A DNA stretch of 36,486 nucleotides from Fragilaria crotonensis (taxonomy: Eukaryota; Bacillariophyta; Fragilariophyceae; Fragilariales; Fragilariaceae). Below, one piece after another: positions 21,346 through 30,927 of this stretch. The notes under the pieces were generated by a model that did no database searches, had not been told where the DNA came from, and saw nothing but the letters and a program-made list of their open reading frames with translations. The position numbers and the translations under genes are program-made. Numbering within the stretch: position 1 is the stretch's first letter; each line of letters starts with the position of its first letter. The DNA is taken from the NCBI GenBank assembly GCA_022925895.1, contig JAKSYS010000634.1:1-36486 (forward strand), in the 5' to 3' direction.

Positions 21346-23061
21346 CTACACTGTCGTTACCACAACGTTGCGTTCCAGGCGAAGCTGATTGGTAACAATG
21401 GCCAGCACAACATGAAGGGCAAGGTCAGATCCCTCGGCAACGTGCATCTTCATCTTGTGGACACGCATGGTGTTGTCCCAATTCCAGAATCCAACCAGTG
21501 GTTCAAGATCTTCATGTTTGCCTGACTTGCTGCTTGAAGTTGAGAGTCCATCTAAAGATGCGTGGCTTGACGTCTTTTTGATCTGGTCACTGTCGTCAAT
21601 ATCCGAATCTACATTGTCTTCACCTTCGGTCTGAGACGCTTTACGAGGATCCTTCTCAGTAGAGGGATCCAACTTGTCGTGCGCAGCTCCATCGAATGAG
21701 GACTCGACACTTGCAGCCCATTCAGACCCAGCTTCTCCGACCTTTTTCAACCAACGTCCGATTTTTCGCATGCCAGGGAACGGCTTATCACTGCCCTTCT
21801 TCTTCGAAACCGTAGCGCCTCCTTCTGTGGGTGCAGCTGCCCCACCTTCTGCCGGCTCAGTTCCATGTTTGACATTCGCATCCGGTGCATGCGCATCGGC
21901 ACCCAACTTCGCAGCGGTTTCCAATTCTTCTTCCTCCAAACGCTTGGCCTCCTTGTCGCTCACCAGCATGGTTTGGTGCTGACCCAAAAAGGAGTTGATT
22001 TCTTCACACTTGAGAATCGGTTTATCCAGCTGGAGGTATCCCTCCAAGGGATCTGGCGGTAGTTCAGTGGTGTTCTCCTTCACCCACTTTGAGAATTTCT
22101 TGATGTGCTTGTGCGACTTCCTGTTGTGTTGTTTCGGACCAAGATTGGGATTTCGAAGGTGTTCAGGCACTTCTGGAATCGGGTTTGAAAAGTCACGAAG
22201 TGGGACAACAGGTCTAGGGGTATCTTGATCTGTAGGAGCCTCATTTGCATCATTTGTATTTGAATCTTGGGTATCATCATGCACGTCGTCGATTTTAGGT
22301 TTGTCAATGGATGGTTCAGTCGCCGCAGGCTCTTCGAGAGTCGCTTCCTTCGCCGCATCCTGAAGCTGTTCCACTACGTCCTTCTCCTTTTCATCGGCTG
22401 ACTGGCCTTCAAGCGGCTTTGCCGTTTCGGGTGGCTCCTCTTTCTCGGACGACGCAGAAGCAGTCTGTTTTGGAGCATCCTTTGCAAGAAACTCCGGGCC
22501 TACCTGCGCCCATGATGGGGTATCATCTTTCTTTCTTTCACCTTCCACAGCAGCAACTTTGTCTTTTGATTTTTCATCCATGTAGTCATCTGGTGGCGGT
22601 CCGTATAGATTGACAATCGCATGATATCTGGACCACGTGACTGTGATACAGGCCTTTTTGTACAAACATGGCTGCGAATCGCCTCGCGACTGGCGCAATA
22701 GACTCGTCGCTGCCGCATCGGCGAATTGTCCCGGATAGGAAGGCTGACCGAATCGATAAATGACCCAATAGCGACGACTTAAATCCACCTGAACTCGCAA
22801 CAAGTATTGATCGATTCCAGGGCCCAAAACGTCAAACCACGCCAACCGTCCTTCTATTCCACGAGTGGAATACAAGAGATTGGATTCATCATCTGTCACG
22901 TCGTATTCGCGTTGATTGATGACTCCTGCTGTCTTGTTGATGTGATAGACTTTGTATTTGGAAGTTGGCGGAAATCCATCGATTGTCTCTTCCATGGAAG
23001 TTAGCTTGCCAGACGCATTCTCCCAATCCGTCTCCTCGAAACGAGAACTACCTCCACCCAT
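21346..23061 (-). CDS. LURP-one/Tubby-like-fold protein with long disordered insert, probably N-myristoylated
   Basis: Single exon, 571 aa. ATG 23061 is chosen because it gives MGGGSSRF, which fits the N-myristoylation rule (Gly2, Ser6). Residues about 30-170 are rich in beta-strand patterns (KYKVYHINKTAGVINQREYDV, LLRVQVDLSRRYWVIYRFG, CITVTWSRYHAIVNLYG), reminiscent of the LURP-one-related/Tubby C-terminal barrel. About 360 residues of charged Ala/Glu/Pro/Lys-rich sequence follow. The end (GFWNWDNTMRVHKMKMHVAEG, then ALHVVLAIVTNQLRL) looks like the last strands and central hydrophobic helix of that fold. This assignment is inference from pattern, not a database match. Such proteins bind membranes or phosphoinositides in plants and animals, so membrane tethering is plausible. 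No frame break seen. Confidence 0.6.
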   Translation of the reverse strand: MGGGSSRFEETDWENASGKLTSMEETIDGFPPTSKYKVYHINKTAGVINQREYDVTDDESNLLYSTRGIEGRLAWFDVLGPGIDQYLLRVQVDLSRRYWVIYRFGQPSYPGQFADAAATSLLRQSRGDSQPCLYKKACITVTWSRYHAIVNLYGPPPDDYMDEKSKDKVAAVEGERKKDDTPSWAQVGPEFLAKDAPKQTASASSEKEEPPETAKPLEGQSADEKEKDVVEQLQDAAKEATLEEPAATEPSIDKPKIDDVHDDTQDSNTNDANEAPTDQDTPRPVVPLRDFSNPIPEVPEHLRNPNLGPKQHNRKSHKHIKKFSKWVKENTTELPPDPLEGYLQLDKPILKCEEINSFLGQHQTMLVSDKEAKRLEEEELETAAKLGADAHAPDANVKHGTEPAEGGAAAPTEGGATVSKKKGSDKPFPGMRKIGRWLKKVGEAGSEWAASVESSFDGAAHDKLDPSTEKDPRKASQTEGEDNVDSDIDDSDQIKKTSSHASLDGLSTSSSKSGKHEDLEPLVGFWNWDNTMRVHKMKMHVAEGSDLALHVVLAIVTNQLRLERNVVVTTV

Positions 23062-23983
23062 GATCAATTACTGTAGCTCGTCTGTCGCGTAGATCTGCTT
23101 TCTGCAAGGATACCTGGACAATGTTTGAGGTTTGTTCAAACGGAGTTTATAGTTTGTTGTTGCGTGTTGCACGTCTCTTGTTCTAATCAAGAGTCGATCG
23201 TTATTCTTGGAGGTTCGTGTTGATCAGTCGGCCAAGAATCCAAAAATTATGGGAACCGAATGCAATGACGGCAGAATGGTGGAGAGATGCCCCTTGCCAA
23301 AAATTATACAACCGGAACACTTAACCTTACGAACATATACTGTGTGAAGCGTGTGCAGTACCAGGTACAAGTACTAGTATGCAGTATTATTCAAAATCAT
23401 AGAAGAACAGGACATACTGACATACAGTATACTACGTACAATATCTGGTACCTGGTACTCGTACAACCGGGATGGCGTCTCCATGAGCCTTCTTGCTGCT
23501 AAAGGGCGATCCCACACTCCCAAGAACTCTCATGTACTTGGTTCCTAGCTAGACGTGTGCTCTTCCGATTCGTTCTATTGACGTGTGCTGATGCCTCGAA
23601 TGCTCTGTTGCTGTCAGTGGCATGAGCGCCAAAAATTCTAGAATGAAAGAGTTCGAATCCACCAGATGTACTAGTCAAATCTCCTAATTGCCAGTTGTAA
23701 CCATTATCATAGTTCGATCTCATCACACCAACCCAACAAAATAATACTGGAAAACACCTCATCTTGCTAACTATCTTTGAGATCTTGCCCATACCTAAAC
23801 GCCTGCTCGCGATCGTACGTGCATTCGTATCCTTTCAGTGCACGCACCCCACCTGTTCACATGTATATCATCTAATGCGTGAAAGAGCTAATCTCTTCCA
23901 TCTAATTGGTTTCATTCTTGACTGTTCCTTCATGCTTTGTCGTTCTCGCTCAAAAACAAAGCGACCTCCCCGAAGCGGTGGAG
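23062..23983. other. 0.9 kb spacer, promoter of the LURP-one-like gene
   Basis: No convincing gene; the minus open frame at 23499-23792 has no recognisable content. Near-palindromic GTACCAGGTACAAGTAC (from 23358) and GGTACCTGGTACTCGTAC (from 23448) stand out. Confidence 0.4.
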
Positions 23984-25646
23984 CTAAGGGGGGCAGCCAA
24001 CCGCTAGTTCCCATGCAGTTCCACTATTGGGCGCATTGAGTTCCACGGTAACGGAAGTGCTCGCAGACTTGGAGGAGCCGTACTTCACGCCGACGCTGGC
24101 GAGATCCCGACACTAATCCACCCGTCGAAAAGATGCTTTCACCTTCGTAGAAGATGTTCAGCCCATCAGGAATGCTGTACATATCATACGACACAGGAAA
24201 CGTGCCGTTCTTCTTCTTCAAATCAACTGTGAACGAAGTGAAGCCTTGACCACCCGACACTTGCGTGGTGGGGCATTGCGCTTCACACAAGTTGCACACG
24301 CAGTCGAAGACATCCGCTTGACCGCAGTCAGTGTCTTGGCAGCACTGTAGTTCTATAGCGTCGGTTCGAGTCACTTTGGTTTTGGTCATGAACGGCGAAG
24401 ACCATCCGTACACAGTGAAACGGCCGAAGATATTGGACGCAATTCGTGCGGCAGTTCCAATGCCTGGATCATCTCGATTGAAGTCATACAAATCTTCAGC
24501 AGAAATTTCCAACGAAACGTCAACTTGGCATTGAGCCTGATTGTACGTCGCAGTACCAGTAGACCAGAGCAAGTGACGTCCCAAAGCACCCTTCCAATTG
24601 ACAGTCGTGGATGCCACACTGCGCGTCGTGGTCTTGTAGAATTGGAACGACGTGTCGCTCCCGGACGCTCCGAGAGCTCGAGCAGCATCGGTGGCAGCGC
24701 GTATCTCGGCATCAACAGCGTTGCTGATCCCTGCATCCTCACGAATCGCTTTCTCGTAGTCAACGGTAATGTCGCTTCCAGAATTACGTAGATAATGACG
24801 GAATCCTTCGCGACCTTCTTGCGTCCCAATGTACTTGAGCTGGACATAGAGACTGATAGCATCTAGGACAGCTTGCACTCCTGGCAGCAGCACCGTAAGC
24901 GTTACGTATGAAATTACACCTTGATCAATGAGTTGCTGAGTCGCAGCGAAGAAGAGGTAATCATACCACCTCACTGGGACCGAAGGATCCCTGACAAAGT
25001 CTCGCGTGAATTGGCGCGGAGGCCCAGCGGACGGAGCGGTTCCCTTGGTATATCCGTTGTACTCGCCACTCGCTACGCCGCAATCATCAGCCTGCTGAAG
25101 GCCGCGCGTATCAAATGGAAAGTCCACGACTGTGGGGATGGTGGGAGATGTGATTTCTTCCAGCCGACGAGTGCTGTTGTTGTTAGGCTCAAAGTTGGTC
25201 AAGACGAAATCGGTCATGTTGCCACCGGGGATGAGGTCCGCCACGGTGACAGCACCGGAGTTCAACAACGACGTAAGGAGCAGGACAACGTCTTCAATTG
25301 TGACAACGCCATCCTTGTCTAGATCGTACTGTAGGTTCGAGTTGGGAGTAATAAGCTTTAAAGGGTCAGCGATATTGCGAAGAGTGAGAATCACTGGATC
25401 TAGGACGTTGGAGGGCACGCCGCCGCCGCCCTTGCCCCTTTTCGTTGGTCTTGGAGTAGCTTTTCTGGTCGGCTTTCGGGTAGGCCTTCGCGTTGGGTTG
25501 CGGGTAGGCTTTCGCGTTGGGTTTCGGTTTGGCTTTCGAGTGGTCTTGGCGTTTGATAGGTCACGATCTGGAGCCGCGCTCGACTGTCCGATAACCAGTG
25601 CGGCAATGAAAGCCAGTTCTCCGAGCAGCAGAAACGATAACTTCAT
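23984..25646 (-). CDS. Secreted protein with PTRKPT repeats and a dockerin/EF-hand-like site (frame break near the end)
   Basis: ATG 25646 opens a good signal peptide (KLSFLLLGELAFIAALVIG then AAPDRD). A basic Thr/Pro/Arg/Lys stretch of about eight PTRKPTR-like units follows, then YDLDKDGVVTIEDVVLLLTSLL, which fits a dockerin/EF-hand calcium loop (D-x-D-x-D-G-x-x-x-x-x-D). A long extracellular-type domain without known name comes next, with a Cys cluster (LQCCQDTDCGQADVFDCVC) and DMYSIPDGLNIFYEGESIFSTGG. Near 24095 the frame breaks: one base too many (or two too few). The correct frame runs on through ASVGVKYGSS and NAPNSGTAW to a TAG at 23984-23986. With that the protein has 553 codons. Likely exported to the cell surface or frustule-associated matrix. 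The enzymatic or structural role is unknown. Confidence 0.75.
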
Positions 25647-26410
25647 ATTTGAGGTACCTGGTAGATCCAAGCCGAAATATGCTATGAAGATTCTCCTCAA
25701 AATCGCCCCACACCAGCATCTTTGGAGAGTGTATCTTGTATCTTTAAGTCACAAGATTGGCGTGCGCGACCTGTCAACATGCCAGCCTTAAATTCGTATA
25801 CACCCTTGGTAGATTCGTTGCGATAGTTGGACAAGTGCTCATAAGCTCATAAGTATAAATCATTTATGCAATTGCTTGCGTGTCGCCGCAGTCTTGCTAT
25901 ACGCTAGAGCTTAAACGTTCATGGCACTACCTGGTACTCAAGAGAAGTGTTAAGGTACGTGGTTCTCAGTTCGTGTGGCAAAACACCCTGACTGGTTTGA
26001 TGTGTTTCTAAATAACCACGATGATCTTGACACAACTCCGAGGTCCAAGGAAACGGTTTTGAGTTGAGAACGTCGGAGAACAGATTGTTGTCATGTGTAA
26101 TTATATAAATATGTAAATATGCATAGATTCCAAAGGAAATCCGATTTGTCCAGCATAGCAGTTAATTCAAGTACCAGTACGATATCACGTGATGAAATGC
26201 TGCAAACTTGACAACAGGTTTGATATTTATGATACTCGGAGTAAACACGTTCTGCTATCATACTAGTACAGCAGTCATTATATATATCGTACGCTGGGTC
26301 CCAAGACTCCAAATTTCAGTTTGCGCGCCGGTTCGTCTAAATTTGAGATCCCAGAGCCATGGTCCATTTTATGCCAGTGTCCGAGGGTGTCAACCGTTAT
26401 TGCGTCGCCA
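25647..26410. other. Spacer between the secreted-protein gene and the retrotransposon
   Basis: Holds the presumed promoter of the secreted-protein gene (right of 25646). At 26320-26385 lies a segment resembling the DNA on the other side of the retrotransposon (32912-32980). No gene recognised. Confidence 0.4.
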
Positions 26411-26411
26411 C
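26408..26411. repeat. Candidate target-site duplication, left copy (CCAC)
   Basis: CCAC directly left of the left LTR matches CCAC at 32910-32913 directly right of the right LTR. It extends to 5 bp (GCCAC) if the final G of the right LTR is counted. This is the size expected for a Copia integrase, but the exact boundary is ambiguous by one or two bases. Confidence 0.5.
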
Positions 26412-26686
26412 GTGAAAAGACTACTGCGTAATCTCTTGGATTACTACCGTGCTCATGGTCACGAGTAGGCTAAACTTACATAACAAGATGTTAACAACAA
26501 AAAGAGTGAGATCCGATTCCTGTCGGATCTCTACATACTAACATGTTATTCGTTCATATGTGTATCACTGTACAACGACCACGTACATTCATCGATATAC
26601 GGTCCGTATCGTTGTTCATACATATCGCCGTCCATATCGGCTCGCCATTAGGGCACAGTATACAGTATACGGTAACATTCGTTCGG
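26411..26686 (-). repeat. 3' LTR of the Copia element
   Basis: Matches 32635-32909 base for base except for one A in the run near 26499-26503. It contains a 9-bp hairpin (GAGATCCGA/TCGGATCTC, 26508-26531), which may mark the transcript end. In element orientation it begins CCGAACGAATG and ends CTTTTCAC, so it lacks the usual TG...CA termini. Confidence 0.92.
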
Positions 26687-26693
26687 TCCCCTC
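26687..26693 (-). other. Candidate polypurine tract
   Basis: On the minus strand GAGGGGA directly precedes the 3' LTR, the expected place for the plus-strand DNA primer. It supports the LTR boundary at 26686. Confidence 0.6.
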
Positions 26694-26734
26694 GAAACGT
26701 AGCACTTAACAGGGCATTGTTTCGACCGTTACCG

Positions 26735-28984
26735 TTAATACGTAAACCTGTCAAGTAGCTCCTCTCGTCTTGCCTGCGGTAGCAGCTTGGTGAATAGGTC
26801 GCTTAGGTTTGTTTTTGTTCCTTCCTTCGCAACCCGAATTGTTCCAGCTGCTACTGCTTCCCGACACCTATGGTAGGCGATTGAGTGATGCTTTTTCTTC
26901 AATGTCGATTCCGGTAAGGTGGTGTTCTTGTAAACCGCCTCGTTGTCGCAGAAGACATTGGTGGCTGTATCGAGCGGTATTCCGAACATTCGCAACTTGT
27001 ATCGAAGTGCCTCGGTCAGTTCGACTGCATTCTTCATAGCTTGGAACTCGCTTCCGAATGTGCTCGCTTCGACCGTGTTCTGGCGCTTACTGTGCCATAT
27101 TATTGGTGCTTTGTTGCAAAACAAAAGTATCCCTGTTTGCGACCGCCTCGTAGCCCAATCGCTGCCATGACTGGCATCCACAAAACAGTGTGTTGACATT
27201 GGGTTACCACGCGGCTTTGGCATATCTGTCGGGATAGCTTCAGATGCATCCCGATAAAAATCGCACCAGTCATATTCCTTGAACATACGTTCGTCGATCT
27301 TCGGATGTTGGAAATCGAAGGCAATCTTCCTCTTGGGATAAAGCTTGAAATATCCAAACATGCGATATAATTGTTGAAGGTGTCCTTCCCGCGGCATTGC
27401 CATATAGGTTGACATCAATGCGACTTCAAGCAGTACGTCAACTCTTCCGAGCTCAACTGCCCATCGTAGGACCCCGATCAACTCTTGGTACAATTGGATG
27501 CCGTCGCTTTTTAGCTCCGGGCTCGTTTCCAATTCGGGTCGGTAATCCGATGGCAGTGGAGTGTAGCACTTGGAAGGCAATCGGAGCCCTCGTTTTGCGA
27601 GCGCCTCGACGTTCTTCACCGATGCCATGACGTATTTCTCGGCCGACATGGTCCAGCATTCCGCACCGCCAATGACCATTTTATCAAGCTGTGCTCCCAA
27701 GTAAATTTCGGGGGGTTCAATCTTGTCGTCCTTTAACTTGAAAACCGTAGTCAGATCAAGCAACGTTGCTTTTGGATCGTCCGAGATGCACAATATGTCA
27801 TCCACGTAGCACAGGGCAAGTTCATAGTATTCAAACCCATTCGCTTTAACCGCCGGTCGAAGCCATACATCAGGGTCCGCCTTCGTGGGTTTGTACCCAA
27901 TATCATGCAAGGTGTCAGCGAGTAGTGACCTGAACGCAGCGCCCGCAGACTTCAACCCGTATAGTGCCTTCTTCACCAGGAATATTGTTCCGGCTTCTGA
28001 TCCGAATTCCGGGCCAGCGACTGTCCAGATCTTCTCTCGGCAGTCAGCCGTCAAATAGGCGTTTTGAATATCGCAGGCCATCACCTGCAACCCGTTCAAA
28101 CCGGCAATTGTCAAGGCAATCCTGACCGAGTCCCTCGAAACCACTGACGAATATGTGATGATCGAGTCTGGTACTTCTGTGGTGTGTCCGCCAGCCACAA
28201 ATCTTGCCTTCCTCCTGAAATTCTCTCCCATCTTCACATCGAATATTAGATGGCATTTTATCTGTTGGTATCCCGGTGATATCTTGTCCGCCGAGTCCTC
28301 CCAAACTTCGAATGCGGGGCGCACGTTCTTCATTTCTTTCATGATGGCATCCCACCAGAGAGTATTGCCGTTCTCGGCGTCGAACCGCCGTGCTTCCTCG
28401 ACCGTTTTCGGTATTTTTATACCAAACTTATGCGTCCTGATCCAGTACTTGGATTTAACCTTCGCAATCACCCGATTCCTCTTTTTCAGGGTGTGGGAGA
28501 CCCACCATGCAAATGCAGGTTCCTCGGCAATCCTAGCTTGGACGGCGTACTCAGCCGTCTGTATAGGGTATGCCTCTTTCATATCCTTGAGACTTATCCA
28601 CGTGGTACTCAAGTCTTTCCATTGCACGAGTATTTCCCAGCCAATCGTAGTCTCACGTCGTCTGCGAGTCCCCATTCGGGTAGTCACGAAGGCATCCTGT
28701 TGCAAGACTTGCTTACCGGTAGTCCGATAGTCGATTATTTCTTGAAATAATACGTGGCGGTTGCCCTCGTCGTCAATTTGGGCGAAGAGGTTTTCGGCGA
28801 TCGCATTCGCTGCCAGGGACGCTTTGTATCCGTCTTGGAACTCCACTTCGTATTCCCTGGAGTCCAATATGGGGTTATCGTGAGCGGTACCGATTGGCAA
28901 CCCATCCTTATCCCGCAAGCGCTTGACGACGCGAGCAAGCTGGACTTCACCGCCATCGCGAGGCAGCGCAAGTTCCATGTTCAA
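26735..28984 (-). CDS. Copia Pol: linker domain, reverse transcriptase and RNase H
   Basis: Uninterrupted 749-codon frame. Residues about 44-60 (EYEVEFQDGYKASLAAN) and about 115-150 (WEILVQWKDLSTTWISLKDM) form a tudor/chromo-like linker. The RVT_2 reverse transcriptase follows: ACDIQNAYL (catalytic Asp305), KKALYGLKSAG, and YVDD at 393-396. RNase H is complete, with FVDASHGSDWATRRSQTG, EASTFGSEFQAM, FCDNEAVYKN and NLSDLFTK carrying the acidic residues. It makes element cDNA and degrades the RNA template. The real polyprotein continues upstream: one C too many in the run at about 29003-29008 separates it from the preceding segment. Confidence 0.92.
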   Translation of the reverse strand: MNMELALPRDGGEVQLARVVKRLRDKDGLPIGTAHDNPILDSREYEVEFQDGYKASLAANAIAENLFAQIDDEGNRHVLFQEIIDYRTTGKQVLQQDAFVTTRMGTRRRRETTIGWEILVQWKDLSTTWISLKDMKEAYPIQTAEYAVQARIAEEPAFAWWVSHTLKKRNRVIAKVKSKYWIRTHKFGIKIPKTVEEARRFDAENGNTLWWDAIMKEMKNVRPAFEVWEDSADKISPGYQQIKCHLIFDVKMGENFRRKARFVAGGHTTEVPDSIITYSSVVSRDSVRIALTIAGLNGLQVMACDIQNAYLTADCREKIWTVAGPEFGSEAGTIFLVKKALYGLKSAGAAFRSLLADTLHDIGYKPTKADPDVWLRPAVKANGFEYYELALCYVDDILCISDDPKATLLDLTTVFKLKDDKIEPPEIYLGAQLDKMVIGGAECWTMSAEKYVMASVKNVEALAKRGLRLPSKCYTPLPSDYRPELETSPELKSDGIQLYQELIGVLRWAVELGRVDVLLEVALMSTYMAMPREGHLQQLYRMFGYFKLYPKRKIAFDFQHPKIDERMFKEYDWCDFYRDASEAIPTDMPKPRGNPMSTHCFVDASHGSDWATRRSQTGILLFCNKAPIIWHSKRQNTVEASTFGSEFQAMKNAVELTEALRYKLRMFGIPLDTATNVFCDNEAVYKNTTLPESTLKKKHHSIAYHRCREAVAAGTIRVAKEGTKTNLSDLFTKLLPQARREELLDRFTY

Positions 28985-28991
28985 GTACGTG

Positions 28992-29201
28992 TCATCGAAG
29001 GCGTCGGGGGGTGAAACTCTGATCCGCCTCCCTGATCGCCGGGTCGTTTATCGTACGACCGTATTCCTGGACAAATTCTGCGTCGTAAGCAGGGTCGTCC
29101 CAATCATCGACTGCCACAACATGATGACCCAGTTCTTCATCTTGTACCACGAGGTCATTGCCTCCGATACGATCTGTGATCGTCGTCGTGAAACTATCCA
29201 T
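28992..29201 (-). CDS. Copia Pol: acidic segment between integrase and RT
   Basis: Sixty-nine codons of acidic linker (GNDLVVQDEELGHHVVAVDD) bridge integrase and RT in the polyprotein. The segment is set off by a surplus A near 29250 on the integrase side and a surplus C at about 29005 on the RT side. Neither end is a natural stop; it is a fragment of the same protein. Confidence 0.7.
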   Translation of the reverse strand: MDSFTTTITDRIGGNDLVVQDEELGHHVVAVDDWDDPAYDAEFVQEYGRTINDPAIREADQSFTPRRLR

Positions 29202-29217
29202 GCGAGTTTTATTCTCC

Positions 29218-30273
29218 TCAATTTTCGATTCGAGGTTTGTTACTCTTTTGCACTGTCGTTCGTGACAGTACTTTGCCTGTGCTTGTCAAGACCCAGAAAG
29301 ACATCAGAGTCCCAACACGATGTGATACTCCGAGCCATCTTCCGAGTTTGGTCTCACCCAATCCGGCATTTTCGCGGTACCAGATCCAATCATAGAACCC
29401 AAAGTCAAGGTATTCTGATATGTCGACCGTTTCGCCTGTAATGCGTTCAAGTGGGCATCTGCCTTCTAGTCCCCGCGAACTGTTGGATGTGCGATTTTGG
29501 ATGTCACACACCCACTGTAGACCATAGTCCCACAGTCGCTGGGGTACATTTTTCCGAATCATGACTCGAAACCACTTCTTTCTGATCTCTCGGATGACGC
29601 CTTCCGCGAAGTTGTGGTTCGGGCGATACGGTTCTGTGATGTGATGACTGATCGCATATTTTCTCACGTTTGCCATAAACTCCGTCTTGCGACCACATTG
29701 TTCTTGGGAGCCATCAAACGTGAGTTTTTCTGGTCTTCCATATTCGTTAATGAATTGGCGCAATGCATCCCCTGCCTCTGATTTATTGTGAAGCGGGAAA
29801 GCTGTCGCGAAGAAGTCCTTGTTGGCAAAGACTTGGGCATAGCGATTACCGTTGAGCGACTTGCACCGACCGTCCATCGTATCAGTGTAATACTCGCCTC
29901 GAAGCAATGGCTTTTCGAAGACGCGGTCCGCTCGATATCTCCGACTTAACGGAAGTACCGCCGACCTCTTAACGTTTTGTGTCGTCACCCTGATGGTTTC
30001 GTGGGCCTGTGCGAGCCCGATAAACCATCTTTCACTCAGTTCCTGCGCCGTTACAACCGAATGTCGCTTTGTCGTGGCAAAGGTCTTAGGTATGGGAACG
30101 TCAGGGACAAGCGTTTCAGTTCCATCAGTGGTCACCGTGGCAAGCAATCGATCAGTCAAGAGACATGAGATCGAACGCTCGTCAAAATTGCACGTTGCCA
30201 TATCGAAATCCACATCTTTGCAGTTGCATTGATGCGACTGATGCCGTACTTCCCGCCTCACCGTGGTGAACAC
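29218..30273 (-). CDS. Copia Pol: integrase
   Basis: The rve-type integrase core inserts the cDNA into host DNA. Acidic triad: Asp in YYTDTMDG, Asp in LTFDGSQEQ and Glu in NFAEGVIREIRKKW, with about 36 residues between the last two. The N-terminal zinc finger typical of integrases is not obvious. It is in the same frame as the upstream protease; only a TGA at 30289-30291 lies between. The C-terminal end (TTVQKSNKPRIEN) is off-frame because of a surplus A near 29250. Confidence 0.88.
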   Translation of the reverse strand: MFTTVRREVRHQSHQCNCKDVDFDMATCNFDERSISCLLTDRLLATVTTDGTETLVPDVPIPKTFATTKRHSVVTAQELSERWFIGLAQAHETIRVTTQNVKRSAVLPLSRRYRADRVFEKPLLRGEYYTDTMDGRCKSLNGNRYAQVFANKDFFATAFPLHNKSEAGDALRQFINEYGRPEKLTFDGSQEQCGRKTEFMANVRKYAISHHITEPYRPNHNFAEGVIREIRKKWFRVMIRKNVPQRLWDYGLQWVCDIQNRTSNSSRGLEGRCPLERITGETVDISEYLDFGFYDWIWYRENAGLGETKLGRWLGVSHRVGTLMSFWVLTSTGKVLSRTTVQKSNKPRIEN

Positions 30274-30288
30274 TGGAAGGAATTGACA

Positions 30289-30897
30289 TCACGGGGATTC
30301 CATTCGGCAGCAGAGGTTAAAATGATGAGGGCAGCTGGCCAGTTCGTGATTGGTAGGAGTCCGTGAGTCGAAGTAGATTACGGTCCCATCAGCCGTCATT
30401 GGTTGCTCGAATTCATCTTGTTCGGCTGCAATGTGCATTGCTGTAGTCGCGTAGGGGTTATCTTGAACGTGAATGCCGTACGCACGTAACTGGTTTGGGT
30501 TGATGAGTGAGTGGTCCAAGACATCGCCCATCCATATGGCCTCATTAAAAATCAGGATGTAGGTTAAACCATTCTCCTGGCTGGTGACAGCAGTGGCGCC
30601 AGTAACGATTGGGACATCAGCAATTGGTTTGTAAGTATCGGCATACGGTGATACATCACATTCGCGGCTTGTGTAATGCATTACGATGGCGTTACTGCCT
30701 AACACAATGGTGTCGGCGTGCGAGTCAAGCTCCATGCGACCGTGAGTGACATGAGAGCCGTCATTATGCAGCGCCTTCTTCTTGTTGTTGCGTAAAGCTG
30801 ATGTACGTCTATTTGTTGTAATGTTTGCCGAAACCACAGTTGATCTTTCGAAAGTAACAATCTTTTTAGATTGGGTAGTAGTAGTTGCCGTAAGCAA
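30289..30897 (-). CDS. Copia Pol: aspartic protease region
   Basis: The retropepsin-like site GRMELDSHADTIVLG has D-S-H-A-D-T in place of the usual D-T/S-G-A, which I know from diatom and oomycete Copia elements. It cuts the polyprotein. Upstream the frame stays open to a TGA at 30928-30930 that ends the Gag part; downstream it stops at TGA 30289-30291, then the integrase follows in the same frame. Both TGAs are single obstacles in an otherwise continuous frame. Confidence 0.8.
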   Translation of the reverse strand: MLTATTTTQSKKIVTFERSTVVSANITTNRRTSALRNNKKKALHNDGSHVTHGRMELDSHADTIVLGSNAIVMHYTSRECDVSPYADTYKPIADVPIVTGATAVTSQENGLTYILIFNEAIWMGDVLDHSLINPNQLRAYGIHVQDNPYATTAMHIAAEQDEFEQPMTADGTVIYFDSRTPTNHELASCPHHFNLCCRMESP

Positions 30898-30927
30898 ACT
30901 ATTAACTGCGGAAACGGACGCGCATCG

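Noticed and set aside
23641-23680. Possible tRNA T-arm (GAGTTCGAATCC)
   Set aside because: No matching acceptor stem, anticodon arm or box A could be built around it.
23499-23792. Minus-strand open frame of 97 codons in the spacer
   Set aside because: No domain and no signal-peptide logic. The stretch is better read as the spacer between two genes of the same strand.
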